64,000 nt of DNA from Pseudocolwellia agarivorans (GCF_002000085.1 NZ_MUZU01000005.1:303655-367654); one strand, 5' to 3'. Positions 48,305 to 58,680 are shown, numbered from the stretch's first letter. Translations and numbers: made by a program. The notes: generated by a model from the sequence alone, not told the origin.

Positions 48305-48481
48305 TGGAATAACAACCTTATTTTTTATTTATTATGAAGTGTTAAAACATCCTATCTTTATATAGATTACATATTAGTACTGGTGAAAGCTATGGTTAAA
48401 GTAATTATAATTACTTAAATTTTTGATTTTTATTGTTTTTAATCTTTATGATACTTAGGTTAGGAAAAATTTAAGCATAAC

Positions 48482-50209
48482 CTAAAAACAAGGTGCTGAC
48501 TGGAAGGTGAGTTCTTTTTTTGTTAGTGGGTGTTTAAGTGTTAGTTTTTCTGCGTGTAGGTGTAAGCGGCTTGCGCTGGTGCCATATAAGTCGTCACCAA
48601 CAATAGGCGTATGTAAACCTGAAGGATGAGCACTGTGTACTCTTAATTGATGGGTACGTCCGGTTTTAGGTGTTAAGTAGATTTTGGTTTTATTGTTTTT
48701 TGTATACTCGATAACTTGCCATGTGGTGTGAGCGTGCTTGCCTGTTTCATAACAAACAAGTTGACGAGGGCGATTATAAAAATCTCCGATTAAAGGTAGG
48801 GTTATTTCTCCTGTTTTTTGTTCAATAATTCCATCGAGTAGGGCAACGTATCGTTTCTCTACATCACGTTGAATAAACTGTTTTTGTAATTGTTTATGAG
48901 CGCGCTTTGTCAGGGCGATAACCATTAAACCAGAAGTCGACATATCAAGGCGATGCACAATTATGGGTCCACTGGCTGAAGGTATTAGTTGTTTAATACG
49001 AGTATATACAGAATCTTGAATGTGTTTTCCGGGTACAGATAGCATGTCATGTGGCTTGTTGACAATCGCCATTGCTTCATCCTGATACAAAATTTCTAGC
49101 TTTTTGTTATTGGCAGTATTAATAAGTAGAGGATTTTTATCTTGCTCTATCCCGGTAAGCATCCAATTAAGAATAGGCTCGCATTTACCTGAACAGGCTG
49201 GATAATAATTTTTGTGTTGTCTAATTTCAGATTTAGGTGAAATTCCCCACCAAAACTCGGCCATGGCTAATATGTTGTAATTATTTTTAAAAGCGTATTG
49301 GATCAATTTAGGTGCTGCACAATCGCCAGAGCCTGAAGGGGGAGTTTGTTGTGGAGTCGGTTTGAAAATGTCTTGTAATGATTTACTACAACCGTCTTTA
49401 TTCAGTAATTGGTATTGCTGGAATAATTGATTTTGTAGAAGAGAAGAGCGGTTTTGTCTTTCATTTTTAAGTTGTTTAATTTCATTTTCAAGTGTATTTA
49501 ACTGTTGTTGAACGTCGTCTATTTTTTGCTGCCAATCATGCTTTAATGCTTTTAACTGGTTTTTATCGTGTACGCTTTCTTTCGCGAGTTGATTAAATAA
49601 CAGCGTTAAACCTTTGTTATTGAGTGCTTGAACAGCATTTTTTCTTTGCTCTTTTCTGTTTTTCCTATTTACAGCCATTATTTCTTGATGCTGTGTTAGC
49701 TCTTTTTGAAAAGCTAAACCAATAGCAAGTAATTTGTTTTGTAATAATGGTAACTGTGGATTACTTTCTAATGCGTTGAGTTTTGCTGTGAGTTTATTTA
49801 TCTCAACTTGCTCAACATCGAATTTTTCATAAAAGTCTTTCTCTTTCTTTGTCTCTTCGTCAGATTGACTGGTAAGTTGCTCGTTTTCGGGGATCGAAGG
49901 CACAAAGTGACCTACTGTATATTTACCACAAAGCTTGCCTGAAAACGCGGTTAGATAACCAATTTCTTTTTGTGTATTTTCAACTAATAATACGCCAAAC
50001 ATTTTTCCTGAAGCATTATTTTTATCATCAGTTAAGCCAAAGTTGTGCTGCCACTCTTGTTGGGTATGTAAATAATGTTGTAGTTCTTTTGCTGCTAATT
50101 CACATAAAGGGTGTGGTTGATAATAAAAAGGAAAAGTAAAACGTTTCGGTAATGAATAGTGCTTAATTGAGTTGGAGAAATTAATAAAGCAAGGATCTAA
50201 GTGAGGCAT
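48482..50209 (-). CDS. RluA family pseudouridine synthase with coiled-coil N-terminal extension
   Basis: A 575-residue protein from ATG 50209; a TTG 60 bases upstream is less likely because a TATAAT-like hexamer lies within that extension. The C-terminal 220 residues are an RluA-type catalytic domain with the Asp motif HRLDMSTSGLM and AVLDG-like VALLDGII, ending in TGRTHQLRVHSAH. The N-terminal 300 include a conserved globular part and a long coiled coil (Gln/Lys/Glu-rich, about 110-270). A CSGKC motif precedes the catalytic part. Relatives act on 23S rRNA or tRNA; target here is unknown. Confidence 0.82.
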   Translation of the reverse strand: MPHLDPCFINFSNSIKHYSLPKRFTFPFYYQPHPLCELAAKELQHYLHTQQEWQHNFGLTDDKNNASGKMFGVLLVENTQKEIGYLTAFSGKLCGKYTVGHFVPSIPENEQLTSQSDEETKKEKDFYEKFDVEQVEINKLTAKLNALESNPQLPLLQNKLLAIGLAFQKELTQHQEIMAVNRKNRKEQRKNAVQALNNKGLTLLFNQLAKESVHDKNQLKALKHDWQQKIDDVQQQLNTLENEIKQLKNERQNRSSLLQNQLFQQYQLLNKDGCSKSLQDIFKPTPQQTPPSGSGDCAAPKLIQYAFKNNYNILAMAEFWWGISPKSEIRQHKNYYPACSGKCEPILNWMLTGIEQDKNPLLINTANNKKLEILYQDEAMAIVNKPHDMLSVPGKHIQDSVYTRIKQLIPSASGPIIVHRLDMSTSGLMVIALTKRAHKQLQKQFIQRDVEKRYVALLDGIIEQKTGEITLPLIGDFYNRPRQLVCYETGKHAHTTWQVIEYTKNNKTKIYLTPKTGRTHQLRVHSAHPSGLHTPIVGDDLYGTSASRLHLHAEKLTLKHPLTKKELTFQSAPCF

Positions 50210-50487
50210 ATTAAACGCTGATTGTTTTACAGAAAACGAATGTTTGACGATTATAACGTAACGGTGCAACTTTTTGTAATGGCCATTAGTTGTATATACC
50301 CGTTATGATTTTTAGGTAGTTTTATCTTTTGTAATCGTTATGTATTCTATGAATGAGACTTTGATAAATATAATAGTATGTTTCGATGAGTATATGGTGA
50401 CTATATAAGAATAATTACCTCTAGTTACACATTACTTTGGTGAAAATTATGATAGATTTTTTAGTATAAGGTTATTGATTTATCTAT

Positions 50488-50515
50488 AAAAAACGGACCA
50501 GAGTCCGTTTTTTAT
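50488..50515 (-). terminator. terminator of the repeat lipoprotein gene
   Basis: An 11-bp stem (aaaaaacggac / gtccgtttttt) with a 4-base loop, T-run on the minus strand, about 20 bases after the stop. Confidence 0.85.
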
Positions 50516-50531
50516 TTTATATTGAAGAAGA

Positions 50532-50930
50532 TTAACCTTCGTCAGACATCATTGCTTTCGCTTTAGCTTTTGCTTCAGCAGCTTTATCTTTAGCGCTATC
50601 CATTAAGTCAGCACCTTTTTCTTTAGCTGAATCCATAGCTTCAGAACCTGCTTCTAATGCTTCAGCGCCAGCTTCTTTAGCCGATTCCATAACTTCAGAA
50701 CCTGCTTCTTTCGCTGAATCTATAACTTCTGTACCCATTTCTTTTGCTGAATTCATCGCATCAGAGCTTGCTGATTTAGCATCATCAAGTAACGAAGCAC
50801 TTGATTCAGTTGCTGCTTCCATATCTACTTTTTTTGTTTCTGCTTCAGAGCTGTTATCACTACAAGCAGAAAGAGCTACAACAGAAGCTGCACAGATAGC
50901 AGCAGAAATAATTTTTTTAAGATCGAACAT
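50532..50930 (-). CDS. lipoprotein with 11-residue amphipathic repeats (LEA/apolipoprotein-like)
   Basis: A 132-residue lipoprotein; signal peptide ending in lipobox LSAC (Cys23). From about residue 50 the protein is a tandem array of 11-residue units of form SAKExGxEvmE (50-60, 61-71, 72-82, 83-93, a 7-residue short unit 94-100, then 101-111 and 112-122), closing with KAKAKAMM. The 11-residue period predicts a long amphipathic helix, as in group 3 LEA proteins and apolipoproteins. Likely a membrane-surface or stress-protective protein; no enzyme signature. Own terminator. Confidence 0.8.
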   Translation of the reverse strand: MFDLKKIISAAICAASVVALSACSDNSSEAETKKVDMEAATESSASLLDDAKSASSDAMNSAKEMGTEVIDSAKEAGSEVMESAKEAGAEALEAGSEAMDSAKEKGADLMDSAKDKAAEAKAKAKAMMSDEG

Positions 50931-51070
50931 AGGTATTCCCTTTAATTAATATTAACGACAGACTAATTTTAACACTTTAAAGCGGATATTGTTATATATC
51001 GATTTAACTTTTGTTAAAAAAATGTAAAGTTGTCATGGGGGGTATAAAAATAATTTATTTTTTATTAAAT

Positions 51071-52036
51071 TTAACGACCATTTATTATTTCTTTGTAAGT
51101 AATTTGACTTTGTACAAGTGCTTCATTTCTGGGTAATGCATGGTGTCCTGATAATAAGTAAATAACCTTTTGACCTTGTTGAGCTAACTCTAGTGCGTGT
51201 TGAAAGTTAATTAATACTGATGTTGCAATATCTTGTGGGTACTTGTCGGCATCACGCCTAACGTATTCTATTAATGTAAGATTAACCGTTTCATCATAAA
51301 AAACAGCGTCTGCAAATTGTAATTCTCTGTGCGCTTTTAACGTTAAATTATCAGGATCACCATCAAGGGTGTGAATAAAGACTATTTCGCCTTTTGGAGG
51401 CGCTATTTTTTCTTTCAAGCTTGAGATAAGTTGTTGTTCGGCTTCTGTGTTTTGGTCATTCAAAATAAGTTGCCCTATCGACCCTCTTAAAGTGCTTTCC
51501 CAGAATGTTCTTCTATTTCTTATGCCTTTAACACGGGCTTTTACATGATCTCTAAATTTAAGTGAAAAATCAGCAAGCTTGCCGTAACCATCAGGTAATG
51601 TTTTTTCTATTTGTTCTCGTAACATTCTTAATAATATAGGTGCACTACCTGAACTCGACATAGCAATTAAGATGGGAGCACGATCTATAATTGATGGCGT
51701 TATATAAGTACAAAGTTCCGGTTGATCAACCACATTAGTAAGAAGCTTTAGTTCGCTGGCTTCTTGAGCAACATTTTGGTTTACTTGGTTATTGTCTGTT
51801 GCAGCAATAACTAAGTTACAGTTTTTCAAATATCCCTCGCGGTAGTTATGTTGTAACCAACTAAGTTTATGGGTATTTATTAAGCGTTCAACACTTACAG
51901 ATAATTGCTCAGACATAACGGTAATATTTGTTGTGGTTTTTAATAGCAGTTCAATTTTGCGAGCCGCAACATCACCACCCCCAATAATCATAGCGTTAAT
52001 ATGTTTTGCGTCTAAAAAAATAGGGAAATATTTCAT
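51071..52036 (-). CDS. CysG-type precorrin-2 dehydrogenase/ferrochelatase with degenerate methyltransferase tail
   Basis: A 321-residue protein. The N-terminal 210 residues match the siroheme synthase dehydrogenase/chelatase module: NAD site IIGGGDVAARK (17-27), NVVDQPELCTYITPSIIDRAP and the SSSGSAPILLRMLREQIE active-site segment. Residues 215-321 align with the start of the SUMT methyltransferase module of full CysG, but the SAM loop GAGPGD is replaced by HTLDGD and the GGDPFIFGR block by SGHHALPRN, and about 130 residues are missing. So precorrin-2 to siroheme is plausible, uroporphyrinogen methylation is not. Single gene. Confidence 0.8.
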   Translation of the reverse strand: MKYFPIFLDAKHINAMIIGGGDVAARKIELLLKTTTNITVMSEQLSVSVERLINTHKLSWLQHNYREGYLKNCNLVIAATDNNQVNQNVAQEASELKLLTNVVDQPELCTYITPSIIDRAPILIAMSSSGSAPILLRMLREQIEKTLPDGYGKLADFSLKFRDHVKARVKGIRNRRTFWESTLRGSIGQLILNDQNTEAEQQLISSLKEKIAPPKGEIVFIHTLDGDPDNLTLKAHRELQFADAVFYDETVNLTLIEYVRRDADKYPQDIATSVLINFQHALELAQQGQKVIYLLSGHHALPRNEALVQSQITYKEIINGR

Positions 52037-52250
52037 GTTTGCACTCTGCTAGCGGGTTAAGCTTTACGATTAAGGCATTTTTATTGCTGCTAATCTCATT
52101 TTTAATTTTAAATCAAACGATAATCTAAAATAGATTTAAGATTTTATCAGAAGACCGCACAGCTATTAACTATTCTTTGAAGCGAATTAGTCACAAGTTA
52201 TTACTGGTGCTATATGAATTTTTATTTTAAGGGGTTTTGTATAAAGTAGA

Positions 52251-52286
52251 AGAGCTAATAACTTTTTATTAGCTCTGAATTTTTTC
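52251..52286. terminator. terminator-like hairpin between cpdB and the CysG-like gene
   Basis: An 11-bp stem (agagctaataa / ttattagctct) with loop cttt. The nearby T-run (gaatttttt) is on the plus-strand side, although both flanking genes read minus. It may still end cpdB transcription. Confidence 0.5.
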
Positions 52287-52326
52287 TGTTAATATTGTAT
52301 TGTTTTATTCAAACTAAAAGTATTTA

Positions 52327-54393
52327 TTATTTAGTTAAATCAATGTTATACAAAGCAAAGCCATCATCGTCAATTAACAGGGGTGCTGTTGTTGATATTG
52401 CGGGTAGATTATTAGCAATTTGTGCAACTGCAGCTAATGGAGAAGTTCTGAATATAACGTTTAACTTTAGATTCGTTTGAATGGACTTAAACTTCCAATT
52501 ATTGTCGGCTGAGGTATCAAAACCAATACTTCCTGAACTTTTTGATTGTGCTGTAATATAGTTGCGTAAAATGACTCTATTTTCATCAGGACCTTCAAAG
52601 GTTTCACGACTGCTTCCGTCAATATTAGGAAAGTTACCACCGCCAGATGCTCTGTAGTTATTCGAAACCACTAAAAATTCAGCGTTCATATCAATAGGAG
52701 AACCTTTGTATTGTAAATTAGTAATGCGCTCATTGCCTTGCGCGACTAATACACCGTCATGATCATATCGAGCTTCTTGGGTAACATCTATTTCATAGGT
52801 AACACCGTCAATAACATCAAAATTAAAAGTAGGAAAAGCCGTATTTAATAAATTTTGTTGCTCAGTACTGTTGGCATCTATAGTATTAAATTGTCCGGCT
52901 GAACGCTCTAACCATTCTTTTACATCCGCACCCGTTAATTTAATCATGCGTACAGTGTTTGGAAATACATATAAACTGACGGTATCTAATAAAGAAATAT
53001 CACCGGCAGCCACATCAGTATAATCTTCAAGGCCATTACGACCGGCTCTAAAAGGTGCCGCGGCTGACAGTACAGGTAAGCCATCTAACTCAGTACCTTG
53101 AATGAATTTTTTACCCCAGTCTATTTGAGCATCTGATACCACTTGAATTGAAGGATCATCTTGCACTAAAGCAAAAAAACTATATATAGGCGTAGCTACT
53201 TTAGCAAATGTCTCTCCAACCCATTTTATTGTTGCTTGATGTTGCTCATCAATTGCAGATAAAACCTCTTCGTCAGCTACAGCTAAATCCACAAAGTTTC
53301 CATTACGTTCACTACCAGAAGAAATAGAGCGTGCTTCAACTGTAGAGCTGGCAATTCTCCATTCGCCATCAGGTGTTGGTTCTATTGTTAGATCTATAAT
53401 ACCTAGATGGTTACCGAAAAATCCTGGCATAACTGCTGGTACACCGTTTAATTTACCATTAACATTATCAATGCCTTGTGCTTCTAAGTCGTTGTAACTT
53501 ATATCACCGGGAAAGACCCTATGGTTATGACCAAATAAAATAGCGTCAATACCGTTTATTTGAGAAAGATATAGCGATGTGTTTTCAGCTAAATCTTCTC
53601 TGGCGCTTGAGGTGAGACCAGAGTGTGGTATAGCAATAATAATGTCTGCACCTTCAGCTTTCATTTTAGGTATAAAAAATTCAGCAGTTTCAACTATATC
53701 TTTGACGATGACCTGACCTTCTAAATTAGCTTTATCCCATTGCATTATTTGTGGCGGCGTTAAGCCTAAGTAACCTATTTGTATAATTTGATTATTACCA
53801 TTTTCATCAACGACTGTTTTATTCTGAATAAAGTAAGGCGTGTAGCGATTGATATCATTACTTGTATCATCATCACCATCATCAATATATACATTGGCAT
53901 TAATATAAGGAAAATTTGCTCCAGAAATTGTAGCGTCTAAAAACGTTAGGCCAAAATTAAATTCGTGATTCCCTAAATTACCAACATCATAATCAAGTAA
54001 GTTCATCGCTTTATACACAACGTGCATTTCACCATTAATAATATCGTTCTGACGAACTGTTGCTTCGTAATCGCCTAATGGACTATTTTGTATTAAATCG
54101 CCGTTATCAACTAATACGCTATTAGTGACTTCTTGGCGTGCGTTTTTAATTAACGTAGCCGTATTAGCAAACCCGAGTGTTTCAGATGTTGATTCGCTAA
54201 AATAGTCATAATTAGCTAAATACATATGAATATCAGTTGTTTCCATTATTCTTAATTCAACTGAGCCGCGTTCAGGGATGGAGATGACTTCTTTATCACT
54301 ATTGTTACATGCAGTTAAAGCAAGCGTTGTTAAAATTACAGCGCAACTTAAATGCTGTTTTTTGAGTGTGAGTGGGAATATACTTTTTTTCAT
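52327..54393 (-). CDS. cpdB: 2',3'-cyclic-nucleotide phosphodiesterase/3'-nucleotidase-like lipoprotein
   Basis: A 688-residue metallophosphoesterase of the CpdB/5'-nucleotidase family. Signal peptide with lipobox LTAC (about residue 29), so lipid-anchored rather than soluble as in E. coli. Metal motifs: TTDIHMYLANYDYFS, VDNGDLIQNSPLGDY (typical of CpdB), GNHEFNFG, IPHSGL and FGHNHRVFPG. The C-terminal nucleotide-binding domain contains RASGGGNFPN. It scavenges phosphate and nucleosides from nucleotides in the periplasm. No neighbours of the same pathway. Confidence 0.88.
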   Translation of the reverse strand: MKKSIFPLTLKKQHLSCAVILTTLALTACNNSDKEVISIPERGSVELRIMETTDIHMYLANYDYFSESTSETLGFANTATLIKNARQEVTNSVLVDNGDLIQNSPLGDYEATVRQNDIINGEMHVVYKAMNLLDYDVGNLGNHEFNFGLTFLDATISGANFPYINANVYIDDGDDDTSNDINRYTPYFIQNKTVVDENGNNQIIQIGYLGLTPPQIMQWDKANLEGQVIVKDIVETAEFFIPKMKAEGADIIIAIPHSGLTSSAREDLAENTSLYLSQINGIDAILFGHNHRVFPGDISYNDLEAQGIDNVNGKLNGVPAVMPGFFGNHLGIIDLTIEPTPDGEWRIASSTVEARSISSGSERNGNFVDLAVADEEVLSAIDEQHQATIKWVGETFAKVATPIYSFFALVQDDPSIQVVSDAQIDWGKKFIQGTELDGLPVLSAAAPFRAGRNGLEDYTDVAAGDISLLDTVSLYVFPNTVRMIKLTGADVKEWLERSAGQFNTIDANSTEQQNLLNTAFPTFNFDVIDGVTYEIDVTQEARYDHDGVLVAQGNERITNLQYKGSPIDMNAEFLVVSNNYRASGGGNFPNIDGSSRETFEGPDENRVILRNYITAQSKSSGSIGFDTSADNNWKFKSIQTNLKLNVIFRTSPLAAVAQIANNLPAISTTAPLLIDDDGFALYNIDLTK

Positions 54394-54570
54394 TTTATGT
54401 TTATCACGTTTTGAGGTTTAAAATGGAATTATCTGGTTAAAACGTGACATTTATGTGTTAAAAATATTAAGTTGACATTAAAGTCAGGTTTTTTGAGGTG
54501 ATATATTTGTTATATGTTCTACAAAGGGCTAATGATAGACTATGCAAAATATTGATTTAGGATTATTACT

Positions 54571-55452
54571 ATGCCTTGGATACAGCTAAGACTTAGTGCT
54601 GATGAAGACACAGCAGAAAAATATAGCGATTGGTTAACGGCTTGCGGTGCACAAGCGGTAACATTTATCGATGCACAAGACACACCTATATATGAGCCTC
54701 TACCCGGTGATGAGGTTATCTATTGGAATAACACGGTTGTTATGGGCTTGTTTGAAGCAAGTCATGATATGGATAAAGTGATTGCTTACTTAAAGAGCAT
54801 ACACCCTGATAAAGAAGCACTGAAATATAAATTGGAACAGCTTGAAGATAAAGACTGGGAAAGAGAGTGGATGGATAACTTCCATCCGATGAAATTTGGC
54901 CAACGTTTATGGATTTGTCCAAGCTGGCGAGAAGTTCCTGAACCAGAAGCCGTTAATGTTATGTTAGATCCTGGCCTTGCTTTTGGTACAGGAACTCACC
55001 CAACAACCGCTTTATGTTTAACATGGCTTGATAGCTTAGACTTAGCAGGGAAAACTGTTGTCGACTTTGGTTGTGGTTCAGGCATATTATCGCTTGCGGC
55101 TTTAAAACTTGGTGCAAGTAAAGTGATAGGCATTGATATTGACCCACAAGCTTTACAGGCAAGTTTAGCCAACGCTAAACGTAACAACGTTGAAGATAGG
55201 CTTGAATTGTATTTACCTAAAGACCAACCTGAGTTCAAAGCTGATGTGGTAGTGGCAAATATTTTAGCGGGTCCATTACGTGAATTAGCTCCTACTATTA
55301 TTGAATTTGTCGGTGAAAATGGCTTGCTTGCTTTATCCGGTGTATTAGAAGATCAAGCGCAAACACTCCAAGAAATATATGGTCAATGGTGCAAAATGGA
55401 TCCTGTTGAAGTGAAAGAAGAGTGGGTTCGCCTATCAGGTACTAAAAAATAA
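54571..55452 (+). CDS. prmA: ribosomal protein L11 methyltransferase
   Basis: SAM-dependent methyltransferase of 293 residues (E. coli 293) that trimethylates L11. N-terminal substrate domain ([12 protein letters not shown]) and methyltransferase domain with motif [34 protein letters not shown] and [10 protein letters not shown] are specific to PrmA. Start ATG 54571 follows aggatt. It precedes dusB-fis, the conserved gammaproteobacterial order, but has its own hairpin end. Confidence 0.96.
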   Translation: MPWIQLRLSADEDTAEKYSDWLTACGAQAVTFIDAQDTPIYEPLPGDEVIYWNNTVVMGLFEASHDMDKVIAYLKSIHPDKEALKYKLEQLEDKDWEREWMDNFHPMKFGQRLWICPSWREVPEPEAVNVMLDPGLAFGTGTHPTTALCLTWLDSLDLAGKTVVDFGCGSGILSLAALKLGASKVIGIDIDPQALQASLANAKRNNVEDRLELYLPKDQPEFKADVVVANILAGPLRELAPTIIEFVGENGLLALSGVLEDQAQTLQEIYGQWCKMDPVEVKEEWVRLSGTKK

Positions 55453-55471
55453 AACGAAATAAAATAAATTA

Positions 55472-55512
55472 GTGAGTAGTTTTTGTTTGTATATTGTACG
55501 AAAACTACTCAC
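55472..55512 (+). terminator. stem-loop after prmA
   Basis: Perfect 12-bp inverted repeat (gtgagtagtttt / aaaactactcac) with a 17-base loop, 20 bases after prmA. No strong T-run follows. Confidence 0.5.
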
Positions 55513-55579
55513 ATCAGCGCTTTACAAAAAGTCAATAATAAAAACATAAAAAAAAGTCTATTTTGTTCAATTTATATCC

Positions 55580-55615
55580 TTTCCAATCGTAAAAAAAACG
55601 CGTAAACTTAGCGCC
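55580..55615 (+). promoter_or_regulatory. candidate dusB-fis promoter with GC-rich discriminator
   Basis: TTTCCA (55580-55585), 17-base spacer, TAAACT (55603-55608), then tagcgccc. The G/C-rich discriminator resembles the stringently controlled E. coli dusB-fis promoter. Confidence 0.55.
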
Positions 55616-55646
55616 CTTTTGACGAGTAGCTCAAAAAAGCAGCAAC

Positions 55647-56612
55647 GTGAAGATAGGTCCATACCAATTATCAAACAATGTAATTTTAGCGCCAATGGCG
55701 GGAATTACTGATCAACCTTTTAGGCAATTATGTTGTCGAATGGGAGCAGGGTTAGCTGTATCAGAAATGGTATCGGCAAATCCTAAAGTATGGGATACCG
55801 AAAAATCTAAACGTCGGCTGGTAAGTAATAGTGAAACAGGTATCCGTTCAGTGCAAATTGCAGGTTCAGATCCTGAAGAACTGGCACATGCGGCAAAAGT
55901 TAATGCTGATAATGGCGCCCAAATTATTGATATTAATATGGGATGTCCAGCTAAAAAGGTAAATAAAAAATTAGCGGGTTCGGCGTTATTGAAAGAACCA
56001 AGCTTGGTAGAACAAATTATTAAATCTGTTGTCCAAGCCGTTGATGTTCCTGTAACGCTAAAAATTCGCACTGGTTGGTGTGAAGATACTCGTAACGGAA
56101 TAGAAATAGCAAAAATTGCTGAACAACATGGTATTCAATCATTGGCTGTTCATGGACGTACTCGTAACGACTTTTATAAAGGTGATGCGGAATACGACAC
56201 CATTAAAGCAATTAAAGCTTCTGTTTCTATTCCTGTAGTTGCAAATGGTGATATCACGACAGTTGAAAAAGCTAAGCAAGTACTAGAATACACCAATGCC
56301 GATGCAATTATGGTTGGCCGAGGTGCTCAAGGAAATCCTTGGATATTTCGAGAAATTAATCATTTCTTGGTTACGGGCCAGCATTTGCCGGCTCCCTCAA
56401 TGGATGAGGTACGTTCGGTAATTATCGAGCATGTAAATGATTTACACAATTTTTACGGTGATTTTATGGGCGTAAGATTTGCTCGTAAACACGTATCTTG
56501 GTATATGCAGACGCGCGACCCAGATAAACAGTTTCGTTCTATTTTTAATGGTTTAGAGTCTGTAAATGAACAGCTCTCATCATTGAATATGTATTTTGAT
56601 AATTTAACTTAG
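55647..56612 (+). CDS. dusB: tRNA-dihydrouridine synthase B
   Basis: FMN enzyme reducing uridine in tRNA, 321 residues (E. coli 321). [15 protein letters not shown], the catalytic cysteine region MGCPAKKV (Cys in NMGCPAKK), and [11 protein letters not shown] are characteristic. Starts at GTG 55647, giving [10 protein letters not shown], matching the E. coli N-terminus. fis begins 16 bases after the stop, so the two form the standard operon. Confidence 0.96.
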   Translation: MKIGPYQLSNNVILAPMAGITDQPFRQLCCRMGAGLAVSEMVSANPKVWDTEKSKRRLVSNSETGIRSVQIAGSDPEELAHAAKVNADNGAQIIDINMGCPAKKVNKKLAGSALLKEPSLVEQIIKSVVQAVDVPVTLKIRTGWCEDTRNGIEIAKIAEQHGIQSLAVHGRTRNDFYKGDAEYDTIKAIKASVSIPVVANGDITTVEKAKQVLEYTNADAIMVGRGAQGNPWIFREINHFLVTGQHLPAPSMDEVRSVIIEHVNDLHNFYGDFMGVRFARKHVSWYMQTRDPDKQFRSIFNGLESVNEQLSSLNMYFDNLT

Positions 56613-56628
56613 AAAGAGTCTCAACTTT

Positions 56629-56916
56629 ATGTTTGAACAAAATATTTCCTCTCCATTTATTACTGGTGATTTACAAACTCAGACAAAGGCATCGCCTTTA
56701 CGTACACAAGCTAAAATAGCGATCAAAAATTATCTGTCTCAGTTAAACGGAAATGATGTTGATGATATGTACGACCTTGTACTATCTGAAATTGAAGCGC
56801 CAATGCTTGAAGAAGTAATGCAATATACTCGTGGTAACCAAACACGTGCTGCAAACTTACTAGGTATCAACCGTGGTACTTTACGTAAGAAGTTAAAAAA
56901 ATACGGTATGAACTAA
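56629..56916 (+). CDS. fis: Fis nucleoid-associated protein
   Basis: Ninety-five residues (E. coli Fis 98). The C-terminal helix-turn-helix [25 protein letters not shown] is nearly identical to the E. coli protein. Homodimer that bends DNA and activates rRNA promoters; an rRNA promoter-like region lies at the end of this window. Cotranscribed with dusB and followed by two hairpins. Confidence 0.97.
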   Translation: MFEQNISSPFITGDLQTQTKASPLRTQAKIAIKNYLSQLNGNDVDDMYDLVLSEIEAPMLEEVMQYTRGNQTRAANLLGINRGTLRKKLKKYGMN

Positions 56917-56923
56917 GAATTAT

Positions 56924-56970
56924 GGCAGGTTTCGCCTGCCACTAAAAAGCACCCTCGGGTGCTTTTTTAT
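56924..56970 (+). terminator. fis terminator (tandem hairpins)
   Basis: First hairpin ggcagg / cctgcc (56924-56940), then aaaaagcacc-ctcg-ggtgctttttt (56944-56967), a classic intrinsic terminator with T-run. Confidence 0.92.
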
Positions 56971-57062
56971 TTTACTTTAAACGATTTTTCTATTTTAAGT
57001 AACATGTAACTAGAGTGGTTCTTGTTAGCATAGTTACTCAATTAAAGGTAAACAAAACAGCA

Positions 57063-58664
57063 ATGGAAACTCCACGCCCAATTAAGCGCGCACTATTAAG
57101 TGTATCTGATAAAACAGGTATTGTAGATTTCGCTAGAAGTTTAGCAGGCAAAGGTGTTGATATTTTATCAACAGGCGGAACTGCAAAGCTATTAGCAGAT
57201 AATGGCATCCAAGTTACTGAAGTTTCAAATTACACAGGACATCCTGAAATAATGGACGGTCGTGTAAAAACACTTCATCCAAAAGTTCATGGTGGCATTT
57301 TAGCTCGTCGTGGAATTGATGAAGCAGTTATGGCTGAAAACGATATTAGTGCTATCGATATTGTTGTAGTAAACCTTTATCCTTTTGCTGATGCAGTAAG
57401 TGATGAAAATTGTAGTTTAGAAAACGCTATCGAAAATATTGATATTGGCGGTCCTACAATGGTTCGTGCTGCAGCTAAAAATCATAAAGATGTAACTATT
57501 GTTGTTAATGCTCAAGATTACACACGCGTTTTAGCTGAAATGGATGCAAACAACGATTCATTAACGTATCAAACTCGTTTTGATTTAGCGATTGCCGCTT
57601 ATGAACATACCGCAGCGTACGATGGAATGATTGCAAATTACTTTGGTAAAATGTTACCAGCGTATAATTCAGACGATAAAGATGTTTCATTTTCAAACCG
57701 CAATAAATTCCCACGTACTGTAAATAGCCAGTTTATTAAAAAACAAGATTTACGCTACGGTGAAAACTCACATCAAGATGCCGCTTTTTATGTTGAAGCT
57801 AATCCTGAAGAAGCTTCAGTATCAACAGCTAACCAAATTCAAGGTAAAGCACTTTCATACAACAATATCGCTGATACAGATGCAGCATTAGAATGTGTTA
57901 AAGAATTTGAAGAACCTGCGTGTGTTATTGTTAAACATGCAAACCCTTGTGGTGTAGCAATTGGTGAGAATCTTTTAGCTGCATATGAAGGCGCTTATGT
58001 TACCGATCCTACATCCGCTTTTGGTGGTATTATCGCATTTAACCGTGAATTAGACGCTGACACAGCAGAAGCTATTGTTTCTCGCCAATTTGTTGAAGTT
58101 ATTATTGCTCCAAGTATTTCAGAAGCAGCCGCTCAAATTGTTGCTGCTAAACCTAACGTTCGTTTATTAGAATGTGGTCAATGGAATACTAAAACTACGG
58201 GTGTTGATTACAAACGTGTTAACGGTGGTTTGTTAGTTCAAGATAGAGATCAAGGGCGTGTTACAGCGAGTGATTTAAAAGTTGTGACTAAACGTCAACC
58301 AACAGAAGACGAAATGCGCGATCTACAGTTTTGCTGGAAAGTAGCAAAATTTGTTAAATCTAACGCTATTGTTTATGTTAAAAATAGTTCAACTATCGGT
58401 GTTGGTGCAGGCCAAATGAGTCGTGTATATTCTGCTAAAGTAGCAGGCATTAAAGCGGCTGATGAGAACTTAGAAGTAAAAGGTTCTGTTATGGCATCTG
58501 ATGCATTCTTTCCATTTCGCGATGGTTTAGATGCAGCAGCTGAAGCAGGTATTACCGCTGTGATCCAACCAGGTGGTTCAATGCGTGATGACGAAGTCAT
58601 CGCTGCAGCAGATGAGCACGGTATCGCAATGGTATTTACAGGCATGCGTCACTTTAGACACTAA
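57063..58664 (+). CDS. purH: bifunctional AICAR formyltransferase/IMP cyclohydrolase
   Basis: Last two steps of IMP synthesis, 533 residues (E. coli 529). N-terminal cyclohydrolase domain [19 protein letters not shown] ... [26 protein letters not shown]-terminal transformylase with [10 protein letters not shown] and the ending [19 protein letters not shown] choose ATG 57063, which matches the E. coli start; the in-frame GTG at 57015 would add 16 unconserved residues. purD follows after an inserted lipoprotein gene. Confidence 0.96.
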   Translation: METPRPIKRALLSVSDKTGIVDFARSLAGKGVDILSTGGTAKLLADNGIQVTEVSNYTGHPEIMDGRVKTLHPKVHGGILARRGIDEAVMAENDISAIDIVVVNLYPFADAVSDENCSLENAIENIDIGGPTMVRAAAKNHKDVTIVVNAQDYTRVLAEMDANNDSLTYQTRFDLAIAAYEHTAAYDGMIANYFGKMLPAYNSDDKDVSFSNRNKFPRTVNSQFIKKQDLRYGENSHQDAAFYVEANPEEASVSTANQIQGKALSYNNIADTDAALECVKEFEEPACVIVKHANPCGVAIGENLLAAYEGAYVTDPTSAFGGIIAFNRELDADTAEAIVSRQFVEVIIAPSISEAAAQIVAAKPNVRLLECGQWNTKTTGVDYKRVNGGLLVQDRDQGRVTASDLKVVTKRQPTEDEMRDLQFCWKVAKFVKSNAIVYVKNSSTIGVGAGQMSRVYSAKVAGIKAADENLEVKGSVMASDAFFPFRDGLDAAAEAGITAVIQPGGSMRDDEVIAAADEHGIAMVFTGMRHFRH

Positions 58665-58680
58665 GCTGTAAGCATTGTTT

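Noticed and set aside
50555..50790. Tandem DNA repeats considered as a CRISPR array
   Set aside because: The repeats are 33-base multiples in frame within a coding sequence, with no unique spacers; they encode the 11-residue protein repeats.
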